A DNA stretch of 64,000 bases, from the NCBI RefSeq assembly GCF_009720525.1, contig NZ_CP043930.1:1957501-2021500 (forward strand), written 5' to 3'. Positions 1 through 8,320 of the stretch are shown in pieces. Made by a program: the position numbers and the translations under genes. This DNA is from Gimesia benthica (GTDB taxonomy: Bacteria > Planctomycetota > Planctomycetia > Planctomycetales > Planctomycetaceae). The stretch's first letter is position 1. Each line of letters opens with the position of its first letter. The notes beneath the pieces were generated by a model. The model was not told the DNA's origin. It saw only the letters and a list, made by a program, of their open reading frames with translations, and did no database searches.

Positions 1-1769
1 CTTACAGTTCCCTGCAGGGAGTCGACTACTGGATTATCGGTCTGCTACTCATGGGGATTGGCTCCGTTTCGGGGGCGATCAACATCTTCGCCACGATTAT
101 CAGCCTCCGTGCGCCCGGCATGAGCCTGCAGCGGGTCCCGCTGTTTGTCTGGATGATGCTCATGCAGGTGATCCTGATCATCCTCGCACTGCCGGCACTG
201 AACTCGGCCCTGGCCATGCTGCTCATCGATCGCTGGCTGGGCTCCGCCTTCTTCGATCCCAGTCGCGGCGGTTCCGCAGTACTCTGGCAGCATTACTTCT
301 GGATCTTCGGTCACCCCGAAGTCTATATTCTGATTCTGCCCGGCTTCGGTATGATCAGCGAAGTGATTCCCGTCTTCTCCCGCAAACCCATCTATGGTTA
401 TACCTTTGTCGCTGCTTCCTCTGTGGCCATCGTCCTCCTCGGATATGGAGTCTGGGCGCACCACATGTTCGCCGTCGGCCTGGGCATGTATGCAGACATC
501 TTTTTTGCCGTCGGTTCGCTGCTCATCGCGATCCCCACCGGTATTAAAGTCTTTAACTGGACAGCCACCCTCTGGGGCGGGGAAATCAATTTCAACACAT
601 CTCTGCACTTCGCCGTCGCGTTTCTGCTGCAGTTTGTGATCGGGGGGTTGACCGGCATCATGTTCGCTGCGGTCCCCATCGACTGGCAGCTTACCGACAC
701 CTATTTCGTCGTCGCACACTTTCATTATGTACTCATCGGCGGCCTTGTGTTCGCCCTGTTCTCTGCCACTTATTACTGGTTCCCCAAAATGACCGGCCGG
801 ATGCTCAACGAGCGACTGGGGCTCACCCAGTTCTGGCTCTGGGTCATCGGATTCAACATGACCTTCATGGTTCAGCACTTCCTGGGCATGATGGGCATGC
901 CTCGCCGTGTTTATACCTATGCAGACAATCCCGGCTGGGCATTGCTGAACGGAGTCGCTTCCCTGGGAGCCCTCTTCATGGCCGTTGGTACGCTGGTGTT
1001 ACTCTGGAATATCGCCGTGAGTCTCAAGCGAGGTAAAATCGCCGGCGACAATCCCTGGGATGCCTTTACCCTCGAATGGGCAACCACCTCCCCTCCGCCC
1101 ACAGAGAACTTTGAAACGGTTCCCGAAATTAAGAGCCGGCGTCCCGTCTGGGATCTGAATCATCCCGAAAGCGCAGACTGGAAAGCAGAATCCACACCCG
1201 AAGACAAAGGCCGCCGTGGCAATCTTCCCAAGATCGCCGCCTGGGCATTTATCGCTTCGGAAGCGGTCTTCTTCCTGCTGCTGCTGGTCGCCTATGTGGT
1301 CTTCAATACCCGCAGTGCGGAAGAGGAAGTCACCTCTGCCGTCCTGAACGTCAAACGGACCGGCATCTTCAGCCTGTTCCTGATTTCCAGCAGTGTCACC
1401 TTCTGGATTGCAGAACGTTTCCTGAAACGAGGGATGCAGAAAGCATTCAATATCTCCCTGGGACTGACGATCCTGCTGGGCATCACCTTCCTCTGCGGTC
1501 AGGCCTGGGAATACACCGGGCTGCTGATGGATAACATCACCATCAATACCGACCTGTTTTCAGCCACATTTTTCACCGTCACCGGCTTTCATGGAATCCA
1601 CGTGACCGCGGGTGTGATCGCCCTGATCGTGATGCTGATCCTGGGCCTGAAAGGCAGCCTGACGGCCCGGAAATCAAACGTGTTCGCCGCCGTCGGCGTC
1701 TATTGGCATTTCGTCGATGTCGTCTGGATTGCCGTCTTTGGAATTATTTATCTGGGACTTCTCCAATGA
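1..1769 (+). CDS. ctaD-ctaE: Cytochrome c oxidase subunit I-III fusion (5' end outside window)
   Basis: The frame is open from codon position 3, so about 588 residues are visible and the N-terminus lies upstream. The first half is haem-copper oxidase subunit I: it has HPEVY (Cu-B histidine with the cross-linked tyrosine), the HH pair in WAHHMFAVG, and HFHYVLIGG carrying the haem histidines. After a hydrophilic linker at about 350-395 of the visible chain it continues into a subunit III bundle, with SEAVFF, GFHGIHVTAG and YWHFVDVVW. It reduces O2 to water in the cytoplasmic membrane and pumps protons. I-III fusions are known in caa3 oxidases such as that of Thermus. Subunit II is expected upstream. 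The stop overlaps the next start (ATGA). Family assignment is certain; the exact haem type is inferred. Confidence 0.95.
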   Translation, partial: YSSLQGVDYWIIGLLLMGIGSVSGAINIFATIISLRAPGMSLQRVPLFVWMMLMQVILIILALPALNSALAMLLIDRWLGSAFFDPSRGGSAVLWQHYFWIFGHPEVYILILPGFGMISEVIPVFSRKPIYGYTFVAASSVAIVLLGYGVWAHHMFAVGLGMYADIFFAVGSLLIAIPTGIKVFNWTATLWGGEINFNTSLHFAVAFLLQFVIGGLTGIMFAAVPIDWQLTDTYFVVAHFHYVLIGGLVFALFSATYYWFPKMTGRMLNERLGLTQFWLWVIGFNMTFMVQHFLGMMGMPRRVYTYADNPGWALLNGVASLGALFMAVGTLVLLWNIAVSLKRGKIAGDNPWDAFTLEWATTSPPPTENFETVPEIKSRRPVWDLNHPESADWKAESTPEDKGRRGNLPKIAAWAFIASEAVFFLLLLVAYVVFNTRSAEEEVTSAVLNVKRTGIFSLFLISSSVTFWIAERFLKRGMQKAFNISLGLTILLGITFLCGQAWEYTGLLMDNITINTDLFSATFFTVTGFHGIHVTAGVIALIVMLILGLKGSLTARKSNVFAAVGVYWHFVDVVWIAVFGIIYLGLLQ

Positions 1770-2596
1770 GTTCATACTTCGATCTGACAAGCGAATTATG
1801 GAAATGGAACTCGCCGATCTGGCTCCTGGTGCTGGCCCTGACCGGCCTGTACCTCGTCTGCCTGCGCGGACAGTCAGGCAAACAGATCGCCTGCTTTGCC
1901 CTGGCGCTGCTCACGCTGGCACTGGCCTACGTCTCTCCCATCGGCGTGCTTTCTGACGGTTACCTGTTCAGCGCACATGTCATCCAGCATCTGGCCCTGC
2001 TGCTGATTGTTCCACTGCTGCTCCTGCTCAGTCTGCCCTCCTCTGCGATGGAAACCCTGTTTCAGAATCCGCTGCTCAACCGCATCGGCCATGTGCTCGC
2101 GGTACCTTTTCTGGGCTGGCTCAGTGGCCTGGGTGTAATGTGGTTCTGGCACATCCCCTCTTTCTGCAGTGCTTCAACGGAAAGTTACTCACTGGGAATT
2201 GTCCGCGACGCCACTTTTCTGCTGGCCGGTCTGGCATTCTGGTGGCCTATCTTCTCTCCCGTAAAACGCTTTCATCTTCCCTCGGCTCAGGCTGTCCTGT
2301 ACCTGTTCTCAGCCTGCCTGGGATGTACGCTCCTGGGAATCTATATCACGTTTACCGTCATCTCAGTCTGCCCGGCCTTCGCGAACCCCGTCGATCGAAT
2401 CGGGATTCTGAACATGCTCTACGACCAGGGCCTGACACCTGCCACCGACCAGAAACTGGGCGGCCTGCTGATGTGGGTTCCCCCTTGCTCACTGTATGTC
2501 ACAGCCATCATGGTCACACTCAGACGCTGGTACGCAGACATGGAACCCATGACGGCACCTGACACAACAGGCTCCTTAAGGGAGGCACATCGATGA
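1766..2596 (+). CDS. ctaG: CtaG-like cytochrome oxidase assembly/associated membrane protein
   Basis: This 276-residue polytopic membrane protein fits the caa3-type CtaG family. Visible hallmarks are SAHVIQHLALLL near the N-terminal third, WFWHIPSF in the middle and DQKLGGLLMWVP near the C-terminus, all rich in conserved His, Asp and Trp. The family is linked to assembly of the copper centre of caa3 oxidase. I chose the ATG at 1766 because it overlaps the stop of the oxidase gene as ATGA, and the longer frame from 1703 would run 64 bases into that gene. The stop in turn overlaps the next start. Translational coupling places it firmly in the respiratory operon. Confidence 0.85.
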   Translation: MSSYFDLTSELWKWNSPIWLLVLALTGLYLVCLRGQSGKQIACFALALLTLALAYVSPIGVLSDGYLFSAHVIQHLALLLIVPLLLLLSLPSSAMETLFQNPLLNRIGHVLAVPFLGWLSGLGVMWFWHIPSFCSASTESYSLGIVRDATFLLAGLAFWWPIFSPVKRFHLPSAQAVLYLFSACLGCTLLGIYITFTVISVCPAFANPVDRIGILNMLYDQGLTPATDQKLGGLLMWVPPCSLYVTAIMVTLRRWYADMEPMTAPDTTGSLREAHR

Positions 2597-2808
2597 ACGA
2601 GCCCACAACTGCGGAAACGGAGACCGAAACAGAAGAACCGGAACTTCGGCCGACCTATGCCCCTGCCGCGCTGTCCATGGGAATCATGTTTGCCTTCTGG
2701 GGAATTCTCACTCACTGGAGTATGTCCCTGATCGGAGGCCTGATGATGTTCGGTGCCATCTGGGCCTGGATGCATGAGATCCGTACTACATGGAGTAAAA
2801 CACCTTGA
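2593..2808 (+). CDS. Small two-helix membrane protein, probable oxidase small subunit
   Basis: A 71-residue protein with an acidic N-terminal tail of about 20 residues rich in Thr and Glu, then two hydrophobic helices (about 28-44 and 47-62) ending in WAWMHEIR. The helical pair resembles the small hydrophobic extension found at the C-terminus of some subunit I proteins and stand-alone subunit IV-like proteins of bacterial oxidases. It overlaps ctaG by ATGA and the Rieske gene by TTGA, so it must be translated with the complex. The role as a small structural subunit is inferred from position and topology; no catalytic residues are seen. Confidence 0.6.
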   Translation: MNEPTTAETETETEEPELRPTYAPAALSMGIMFAFWGILTHWSMSLIGGLMMFGAIWAWMHEIRTTWSKTP

Positions 2809-3338
2809 ACAGCGATCAGCCCACAAACGAAACACCCTGCTGTCAGCAACAACAGCGCAGAACCTTTCTGGCCCGGCTGTCGATTGCCCTCTCTGCAGTC
2901 ATCGGTGTCATCATCGCTTTGCCCGGAATTGGCTTTGTACTCGCACCGGTGTTCCGTAAACCCAAACAGAAATGGCGGAAAGTCGGCAAGCTGGAAGACT
3001 TCAAAGTCGGCGGGTTTGTGCTGGTACAGTATGAAGACAGTTCTTCCGTCCCCTGGGCAGGCATTACAGCCAAAGAAGGTGCCTGGATCCGTCGCGCAAG
3101 TGAAACCGAGTTCATCGCCTTTTCAATCAACTGTCGGCACCTGGGTTGTCCCGTCAGATGGGTCGATGATCCCCGGCTGTTTATGTGCCCCTGTCACGGA
3201 GGCGTGTATTACGAAGATGGGACCGTCGCCGCTGGTCCACCACCAGAGCCACTGCAGCGACTGAATGTTCGCATCAAGAATGGTCAGGTCGAAATTGAAT
3301 CCGGGCCGACACCATTGACGCTGACCAAAATTACTTGA
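2805..3338 (+). CDS. qcrA: Rieske 2Fe-2S protein of the bc complex
   Basis: The 177-residue protein has a twin-arginine-like RRTFLARL stretch followed by one hydrophobic anchor (about 24-48), then a Rieske fold outside the membrane. Cluster ligands are visible as C110-R-H112-L-G-C115 and C128-P-C130-H131, where C110, H112, C128 and H131 bind the 2Fe-2S cluster and C115/C130 form the usual disulfide. The serine normally following the second box is Gly here (CPCHGG), which in studied Rieske proteins tends to lower the redox potential. The TTG start overlapping the preceding stop (TTGA) is the only start that keeps the anchor complete. It carries electrons from quinol to the cytochrome c domain of the next protein. 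Confidence 0.92.
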   Translation: MNSDQPTNETPCCQQQQRRTFLARLSIALSAVIGVIIALPGIGFVLAPVFRKPKQKWRKVGKLEDFKVGGFVLVQYEDSSSVPWAGITAKEGAWIRRASETEFIAFSINCRHLGCPVRWVDDPRLFMCPCHGGVYYEDGTVAAGPPPEPLQRLNVRIKNGQVEIESGPTPLTLTKIT

Positions 3339-3369
3339 AATCACCTTTGAAAAGCGAGTAGCCGGCTGA

Positions 3370-4806
3370 ATGAGCAAAAATCCTCTGATGCGAACCTGGA
3401 ACTGGATCGACAATCGAATCGGGTATTCCGATTACATTGTGCCGCTCATGGTGCATCTGGTCCCCGACAATGCCCGCTGGTGGTACATTTTCGGAAGTGC
3501 GACACTCTGCGCATTCATGGTTCAGGTCTTCACCGGTATCTGCCTGGCGATGGCCTATGTTCCCGGTGGTGAAAAAACTTACGAAAGCCTCGTCTATATC
3601 ACCAACACTGCTCCCTTGGGCAACCTCTTGCGCGGCATGCACTATTACGGTGCCTCCGCGATGGTCATGCTGGCCGTCATCCATATGATCCAGGTCTACA
3701 TGCATGCCACCTATAAATACCCCCGGGAAATGAACTGGATGAGCGGCGTGGTCCTGCTGTTTGTCGTGCTGGGGATGGCCTTCACCGGACAGTTGCTCCG
3801 CTGGGACGCCAATGGTGTCTGGTCCGTCACCGTGGCCGCGGAAATGGCAGGCAGAACTCCCATCATCGGTCCTACAATCGCGCACTTCATCATGGGTGGG
3901 GAAACGGTAGGCGGCTCGACCATTACCCGCTTCTTCGCCATGCACGTGTTTATCATGCCTGCGATTATTTTCGCGGGCATCGGCCTGCACATGCTGCTGA
4001 TAATGCGGCACGGTATCTCCGAAATGCCCGATGCCAACGATCCGGTCGACCCGGAAACCTATAAAGAAAAGTACGAAGAACGCATCCACAAAACCGGGGT
4101 TCCGTTCTGGCCAGACGCCATGTGGCGAGACATGATCTTCTCCACCATCATCGTGGGTATTATCCTGGGCTGCTCCCTGTTCCTCGGTCCGCCGACACTC
4201 GATCCGCCACCAAACCCGAGTAGCATCAACGCGAACCCACTCCCCGACTGGTACTTCCTCTGGTACTTCGCCGTGCTCTCGCTTCTGCCCCCGAAACTGG
4301 AAACCTGGGTCATTCTCGGTGTACCGATCCTCGGTTTTCTGGGTCTGTTCTTCCTGCCCATGATCTCCAATAAAGGACACCGGGCACCTTCCAAACGTCC
4401 CTGGGCCGGGGGAACCGTGATCTTCGGTTCGGTCGCCTTTCTGGTACTTACCATTTACGGTTACAAAAAACCCTGGTCACCCGATTTCGGCGTGAAGGAA
4501 TTACCGGCTTCCGTTGTCGGCACCGATCAGGGACCATTGATGGAAGGGGCGAAACTGATGCATATCAAAGGCTGTCTGTACTGCCACGACATCAGTGGAT
4601 ACGGCGGTCATCGTGGTCCCGAGCTCACCGAAATCGGCAAGCTGCTCACCCGCGATGATTTGATCATTCGCATCAACAACGGTGGTCATAACATGCCGGC
4701 GTTCGCCAGTTCCATCAGCTCCGATGAGTTGCACCTGATTGTTGATTTCCTGTTAACCCGGGGAGTAGACCAGGATCAACCCATCCTGAACGGGGACTCT
4801 CCCTGA
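3370..4806 (+). CDS. qcrB: Cytochrome b fused to a C-terminal mono-haem cytochrome c
   Basis: Residues 1 to about 375 form a full cytochrome b with its transmembrane helices, histidine-bearing helices (MHYYGAS, MHVFIMPA) and the Qo-site motif P292-D-W-Y, a known variant of PEWY. A linker and last helix lead to a cytochrome c domain with C402-L-Y-C405-H406 and a likely axial Met in GHNMPAF. The fusion makes a separate cytochrome c1 unnecessary: quinol is oxidised at the b/Rieske centre and the electron goes to the tethered haem c, then probably to the oxidase encoded just upstream. It begins 31 bases after the Rieske gene. Cytochrome b/c fusions exist in several phyla, but the exact subtype (bc1-like or b6f-like) is not settled here. 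Confidence 0.92.
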   Translation: MSKNPLMRTWNWIDNRIGYSDYIVPLMVHLVPDNARWWYIFGSATLCAFMVQVFTGICLAMAYVPGGEKTYESLVYITNTAPLGNLLRGMHYYGASAMVMLAVIHMIQVYMHATYKYPREMNWMSGVVLLFVVLGMAFTGQLLRWDANGVWSVTVAAEMAGRTPIIGPTIAHFIMGGETVGGSTITRFFAMHVFIMPAIIFAGIGLHMLLIMRHGISEMPDANDPVDPETYKEKYEERIHKTGVPFWPDAMWRDMIFSTIIVGIILGCSLFLGPPTLDPPPNPSSINANPLPDWYFLWYFAVLSLLPPKLETWVILGVPILGFLGLFFLPMISNKGHRAPSKRPWAGGTVIFGSVAFLVLTIYGYKKPWSPDFGVKELPASVVGTDQGPLMEGAKLMHIKGCLYCHDISGYGGHRGPELTEIGKLLTRDDLIIRINNGGHNMPAFASSISSDELHLIVDFLLTRGVDQDQPILNGDSP

Positions 4807-4824
4807 TCAGCCGTGGGTTGCATT

Positions 4825-4830
4825 TATAAT
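4825..4830 (+). promoter_or_regulatory. Candidate -10 element before the glutamate-synthase-like gene
   Basis: A perfect TATAAT lies in the 64-base gap between the respiratory operon and the next gene, 40 bases before its start. No good -35 hexamer is visible at 16-18 bases upstream, so this is a weak call based on the box alone in a GC-rich setting. Confidence 0.3.
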
Positions 4831-4870
4831 ATTTCGACACCACTGTTCTCGTTTCTGACTGGTCAATCAC

Positions 4871-6463
4871 ATGAGATACTCGGCTTTCATCCTGACTGTG
4901 CTGCTGACCCTGCTGTTTTTTATCCTGGGTCTCGCCGTTGATGACTGGTTTTTCTGGCCGCTGCTCGTCCTGGCGCCCCTCTCCCTGCTGGGAGTCTGGG
5001 ACCTGGTCCAGACCAGACACAGCATCACGCGCAGCTATCCAATCATAGCGCATCTGCGGTTCCTGTTCGAGATGATCCGACCGGAAATCCACCAGTATTT
5101 CATCGAAAGTAATATTGACGGTCGTCCTTTCAACAACGATGAACGTTCCCTGATTTATGAGCGCTCCAAAAACATCGATGGACTCAAACCCTTCGGCACC
5201 GAACTCGACGTTTACGGCGATGAATACGAGTGGCTCAACCACTCCATGGCTCCTCGGCCCCGCTCCAAGGAACTGTTTCGTACGACCGTCGGTGGACCGG
5301 AGTGTAAGCAGCCTTACTCCTGCTCCATTCTGAATATCTCTGCCATGAGCTTCGGCGCCCTTTCCGCGAATGCAATTATGGCTCTGAACTCGGGCGCCAA
5401 AAAAGGGAACTTCTACCACTGTACCGGCGAAGGGGGCGTGAGCCCGTATCACCTGAAGCCGGGTGGCGACCTCGTCTGGCAGATCGGAACCGGTTACTTC
5501 GGCTGCCGAAATCATGACGGCACCTTCAACCCCGATCTGTTCCAGGAACAGGCGGCTCATGAGTCCGTCAAAATGATTGAGATTAAAATCTCACAGGGTG
5601 CCAAACCCGGTCACGGGGGCGTGCTTCCCGCTGCCAAAATCACCCCCGAGATCGCCTCGACCCGTAAAGTCCCCATGGGGGAAGACTGCATCTCGCCTCC
5701 CGGACACTCCACTTATTCAACCCCCATCGGCCTGTGTGAATACATCGCTCAGTTAAGGGAACTCTCCGGAGGGAAGCCGGTCGGTTTCAAACTCTGCATC
5801 GGACATCCCAGTGAATTCCTCGCTATCTGCAAAGCCATGATGCAGACCGGTATCCTGCCCGATTTCATCACCGTCGATGGTGGCGAAGGGGGCACCGGGG
5901 CCGCCCCGCTGGAATTTTCCGACAACATGGGTATGCCCTTAAAAACCGGGCTGATCTTCGTGCACAATGCCCTCGTCGGCTGTAATCTCCGCGACAAAAT
6001 CAAAATCGCCGCCGCTGGCAAAGTCAGTTCCGCTTTCACGATGGCCCGCTGCCTGGCTATCGGTGCCGACTGGTGTAACGCCGCCCGCGGTTTCATGATG
6101 TCCGTCGGCTGTATTCAGGCACAAGCCTGTCACACCAATGAATGTCCGGTCGGCGTCGCCACCCAGGACAAGGGACGCCAGCGGGCACTCGTCGTACCGG
6201 ATAAGAGCGAACGTGCCTACAACTTCCATCACAATACGATGGAAGCCCTGACCGAAGTCATCGCGGCTGCCGGCCTGGACCATCCCAACGAATTACGCCC
6301 CTGGCACATCTATCTCCGCTCGAAACGGACCGAAGTTCTCTCCTATTATGAAGCCTTCGACTTCCTCAAACCAGGGGAGCTGCTCGAGGACTGCCCTTAC
6401 CCCGTTTACAGCAAACTCTGGGATTTGGCCTCCGCGGAAACCTTTGAATCCCATCATGGCTGA
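4871..6463 (+). CDS. FMN-binding glutamate-synthase-family protein, membrane anchored
   Basis: The 530-residue protein starts with two hydrophobic helices (about 4-24 and 28-48), then a complete glutamate synthase FMN/Fe-S barrel. SAMSFGALS and TGEGGVSPYH match the FMN region, KPGHGGVLPAAK is the hallmark lysine/glycine loop, and C-x5-C-x4-C at about 413-424 (ending NECPVG) should bind a 3Fe-4S cluster. No glutaminase domain is present, so it is the stand-alone GltB-like family of uncertain reaction and not a standard GOGAT. It is a single gene between the respiratory operon and the polymerase pair. Membrane anchoring suggests exchange of electrons with the quinone pool, which is inference. 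Confidence 0.85.
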   Translation: MRYSAFILTVLLTLLFFILGLAVDDWFFWPLLVLAPLSLLGVWDLVQTRHSITRSYPIIAHLRFLFEMIRPEIHQYFIESNIDGRPFNNDERSLIYERSKNIDGLKPFGTELDVYGDEYEWLNHSMAPRPRSKELFRTTVGGPECKQPYSCSILNISAMSFGALSANAIMALNSGAKKGNFYHCTGEGGVSPYHLKPGGDLVWQIGTGYFGCRNHDGTFNPDLFQEQAAHESVKMIEIKISQGAKPGHGGVLPAAKITPEIASTRKVPMGEDCISPPGHSTYSTPIGLCEYIAQLRELSGGKPVGFKLCIGHPSEFLAICKAMMQTGILPDFITVDGGEGGTGAAPLEFSDNMGMPLKTGLIFVHNALVGCNLRDKIKIAAAGKVSSAFTMARCLAIGADWCNAARGFMMSVGCIQAQACHTNECPVGVATQDKGRQRALVVPDKSERAYNFHHNTMEALTEVIAAAGLDHPNELRPWHIYLRSKRTEVLSYYEAFDFLKPGELLEDCPYPVYSKLWDLASAETFESHHG

Positions 6464-6490
6464 GCCCCAGCCCCGGCCTGGTAAATCCGA

Positions 6491-6509
6491 AATACTGTTC
6501 AGTAGTATT
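6491..6509 (+). promoter_or_regulatory. Candidate operator (SOS-like inverted repeat) before the DNA polymerase gene
   Basis: The arms AATACT and AGTATT are perfect inverted repeats with a 7-base spacer, and they enclose TACTG-TT-CAGTA. The site ends 27 bases before the polymerase start. The TACTG/CAGTA halves resemble the outer halves of the E. coli LexA box, but the spacing is far shorter. Planctomycete LexA sites are not known to me, so regulator identity is inference. Confidence 0.4.
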
Positions 6510-6536
6510 CCATGAAAGCTCTGATACCATGCCCGC

Positions 6537-7757
6537 ATGGGCACGACTTTGATTGGACATATTGACTCGGACTGCTTCTACGTAAGCTGTGAAAGAGTAA
6601 GATCTTACACACTGCGTAGCGTCCCCTGCGGCGTCCTGGGCAACCAGGGAGCCTGCGTCATCGCCAAGAGCTATGAACTCAAATCCTACGGCGTTAAGAC
6701 CGGGCACCCCATCTGGGAAGCCAAGAAACTCTGTCCCCACGCCGTCTTTGTCAAACGGGATTTCCGCTGGTACGAAGTCATCTCCCGTCGCCTGCTGGAA
6801 CTGCTCAAAATGGTCAGCCCCCGTGTCGAATACTACAGCATCGACGAAATGTTCTTCGACGCCGGCGAACTTCAGCGCTACTTTCAACTCCCTCTGCAGG
6901 AAGCCACCCGAGCCCTGCAGACGCTCGTCCAGGATGAAGTGGGAGTCCCCGTTTCCATCGGCATCGCCCCTTCCCGATCCCTGGCCAAGCTGGGCAGTGA
7001 TGCCGCCAAACCGTTTGGCGTACACATCGTCAACAGGGAGAATTGCGAAGCCTTCCTGCGTTCGCAGCCGGTCGGCGAACTCTGTGGCATCGGCCGGCGG
7101 AGCGAACGCAAATTGCAGGACCGCAACATTCACACCTGCTGGGATTTCCGCCAGGCAGACCGCTTGCTGATCCGCGATCTGCTGACCATCAAAGGTGAAG
7201 CCCTCTGGTGGGAACTGCGTGGCGACTCCGTCACGCCGATTCAGACCAGTCGGCCTCCCCACAAAGCAATTGCCCGCGGCGGTTCCTGTGGCGGCAAGAC
7301 CAGCGATCCCGAACGGATCCGCGCCTGGGCCGTGCGGAATATTGAACGCCTGATTGAAGCCCTCGACCATCACCGTGTCTACGCCCGGCACATCAGCCTG
7401 CAGATCGACGCCAACAAAACCGCGCTCTGGCTCGGACGCACGCCGCTGGCCGTCCCCTCCGCCTCCTTTCGCACCATTTATGACGCCGTGATGCCCATGC
7501 TGGCCGCCGCCCCGCAAGACCACCTTGTCAGCCACATGCACATCATCGCTGAAAACCTGGTCTGGCGGGATCGGATTCAAAAATCGCTCTTCTTCGAAGA
7601 TGCCCAGAGCCCCCTGGATCAGATCAAACGCAACATCAACCAGAAACTGGGCCGCTTCGCGATCCGTAGTGCCGAAACACTGCCCCTGCATGAAATCTAC
7701 CACGACACGACTCACAACTATGACATCTGTGACATTTCAGGAAAGATGTGCTTCTGA
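6537..7757 (+). CDS. Y-family (translesion) DNA polymerase, UmuC/DinB type
   Basis: The 406-residue protein opens with the Y-family palm start GHIDSDCFYVSCE (D10 as metal ligand) and has YYSIDEMF with D103 and E104 as the catalytic pair. Thumb and little-finger sequences follow (SRSLAKLGSDAAKPFG, then an HhH-like GELCGIGR). It should copy past DNA lesions at the cost of fidelity. The usual YSIDE(A/C) is YSIDEM here. The stop overlaps the start of the next gene as TGATG, so the two proteins are made together. The inverted repeat upstream suggests damage control. The length is near DinB, but the start motif (VSCE, ACVIAKS) is closer to UmuC; assignment to a subfamily is open. Confidence 0.9.
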   Translation: MGTTLIGHIDSDCFYVSCERVRSYTLRSVPCGVLGNQGACVIAKSYELKSYGVKTGHPIWEAKKLCPHAVFVKRDFRWYEVISRRLLELLKMVSPRVEYYSIDEMFFDAGELQRYFQLPLQEATRALQTLVQDEVGVPVSIGIAPSRSLAKLGSDAAKPFGVHIVNRENCEAFLRSQPVGELCGIGRRSERKLQDRNIHTCWDFRQADRLLIRDLLTIKGEALWWELRGDSVTPIQTSRPPHKAIARGGSCGGKTSDPERIRAWAVRNIERLIEALDHHRVYARHISLQIDANKTALWLGRTPLAVPSASFRTIYDAVMPMLAAAPQDHLVSHMHIIAENLVWRDRIQKSLFFEDAQSPLDQIKRNINQKLGRFAIRSAETLPLHEIYHDTTHNYDICDISGKMCF

Positions 7758-8227
7758 TGTGTACTGCAATCACCCTGGCCTGGCGAGAAATCCCCCGCAA
7801 ACTGATCCGCCGCTTTCAACTGGAAGAACGTGTCATTCAGCGTTCAGAAACCGCCGACAAGGAAATCCTGTTCCTGCAGCGACACCGCCAGCCACTGCTC
7901 CCCGTCTTTTACCAGGGGGAACTGCACATCCTCCCCTGGGGCAATCGTCAGCGTAACAGCAGCGCCCCCCTCGCCTGGTGGTGCGATGTCGCCACGCTCC
8001 AGTCGGGCGCCTGGGCCCAGTATCACCCGGAACCGGTCGAAATCCTGGCGAACTTCGGACTTGAGCGGGGTGTCTGGTTTCTGATCCGCGAAGGCCTCCA
8101 GGGCGTCCTGATCCACGACCAGCGGGAACAGCCCTCTGTCTACCTGCTCCTGCAACCCGCTTCGCATTACTACCAGGTCATGACCGGCTACCACCGCGAA
8201 CCCGTTTTTCTGGGCGAGCAGATCTGA
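7757..8227 (+). CDS. Unknown protein starting Met-Cys, coupled to the Y-family polymerase
   Basis: I place the start at the ATG at 7757, which overlaps the polymerase stop (TGATG); a GTG at 7748 is possible but would add only Leu-Leu between. The 156-residue product then begins Met-Cys-Thr, so Cys2 becomes the N-terminus after Met removal. It contains HILPWG near residue 60 and a GVWFLIREGLQGVLI stretch. The order (N-terminal Cys, short beta region, PWG, then a large-hydrophobic/Gly segment followed by a Q-P-x-Y-L strand) recalls SRAP proteins (YedK/HMCES) that bind abasic sites through Cys2. The SRAP catalytic Glu and the N-A-R-x-E motif are not visible, so this is only a hypothesis. No family is recognised with confidence. 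Confidence 0.7.
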   Translation: MCTAITLAWREIPRKLIRRFQLEERVIQRSETADKEILFLQRHRQPLLPVFYQGELHILPWGNRQRNSSAPLAWWCDVATLQSGAWAQYHPEPVEILANFGLERGVWFLIREGLQGVLIHDQREQPSVYLLLQPASHYYQVMTGYHREPVFLGEQI

Positions 8228-8320
8228 AGGGAATCTCAGAGTCAGATAACTGCCTGTTGAGTGATCGGTCATGACGCATTATACTCCAGCAAAATCCCCC
8301 TTCACTCAGGAGAAACAAAG

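Noticed and set aside
45-878. 277-codon open frame on the minus strand
   Set aside because: It mirrors the oxidase gene, whose plus-strand product has clear catalytic motifs; the antisense product is low-complexity Asp/His/Gly and matches nothing.
3331-4380. 349-codon minus-strand frame
   Set aside because: Antisense shadow of the cytochrome b gene; the sense product is certain.
4715-5560. 281-codon minus-strand frame
   Set aside because: Overlaps the cytochrome b end and the glutamate-synthase-like gene, both on the plus strand with clear motifs.
6366-7715. 449-codon minus-strand frame
   Set aside because: Antisense shadow of the DNA polymerase; rich in Gly/Asp/Phe with no motif and no ribosome site.
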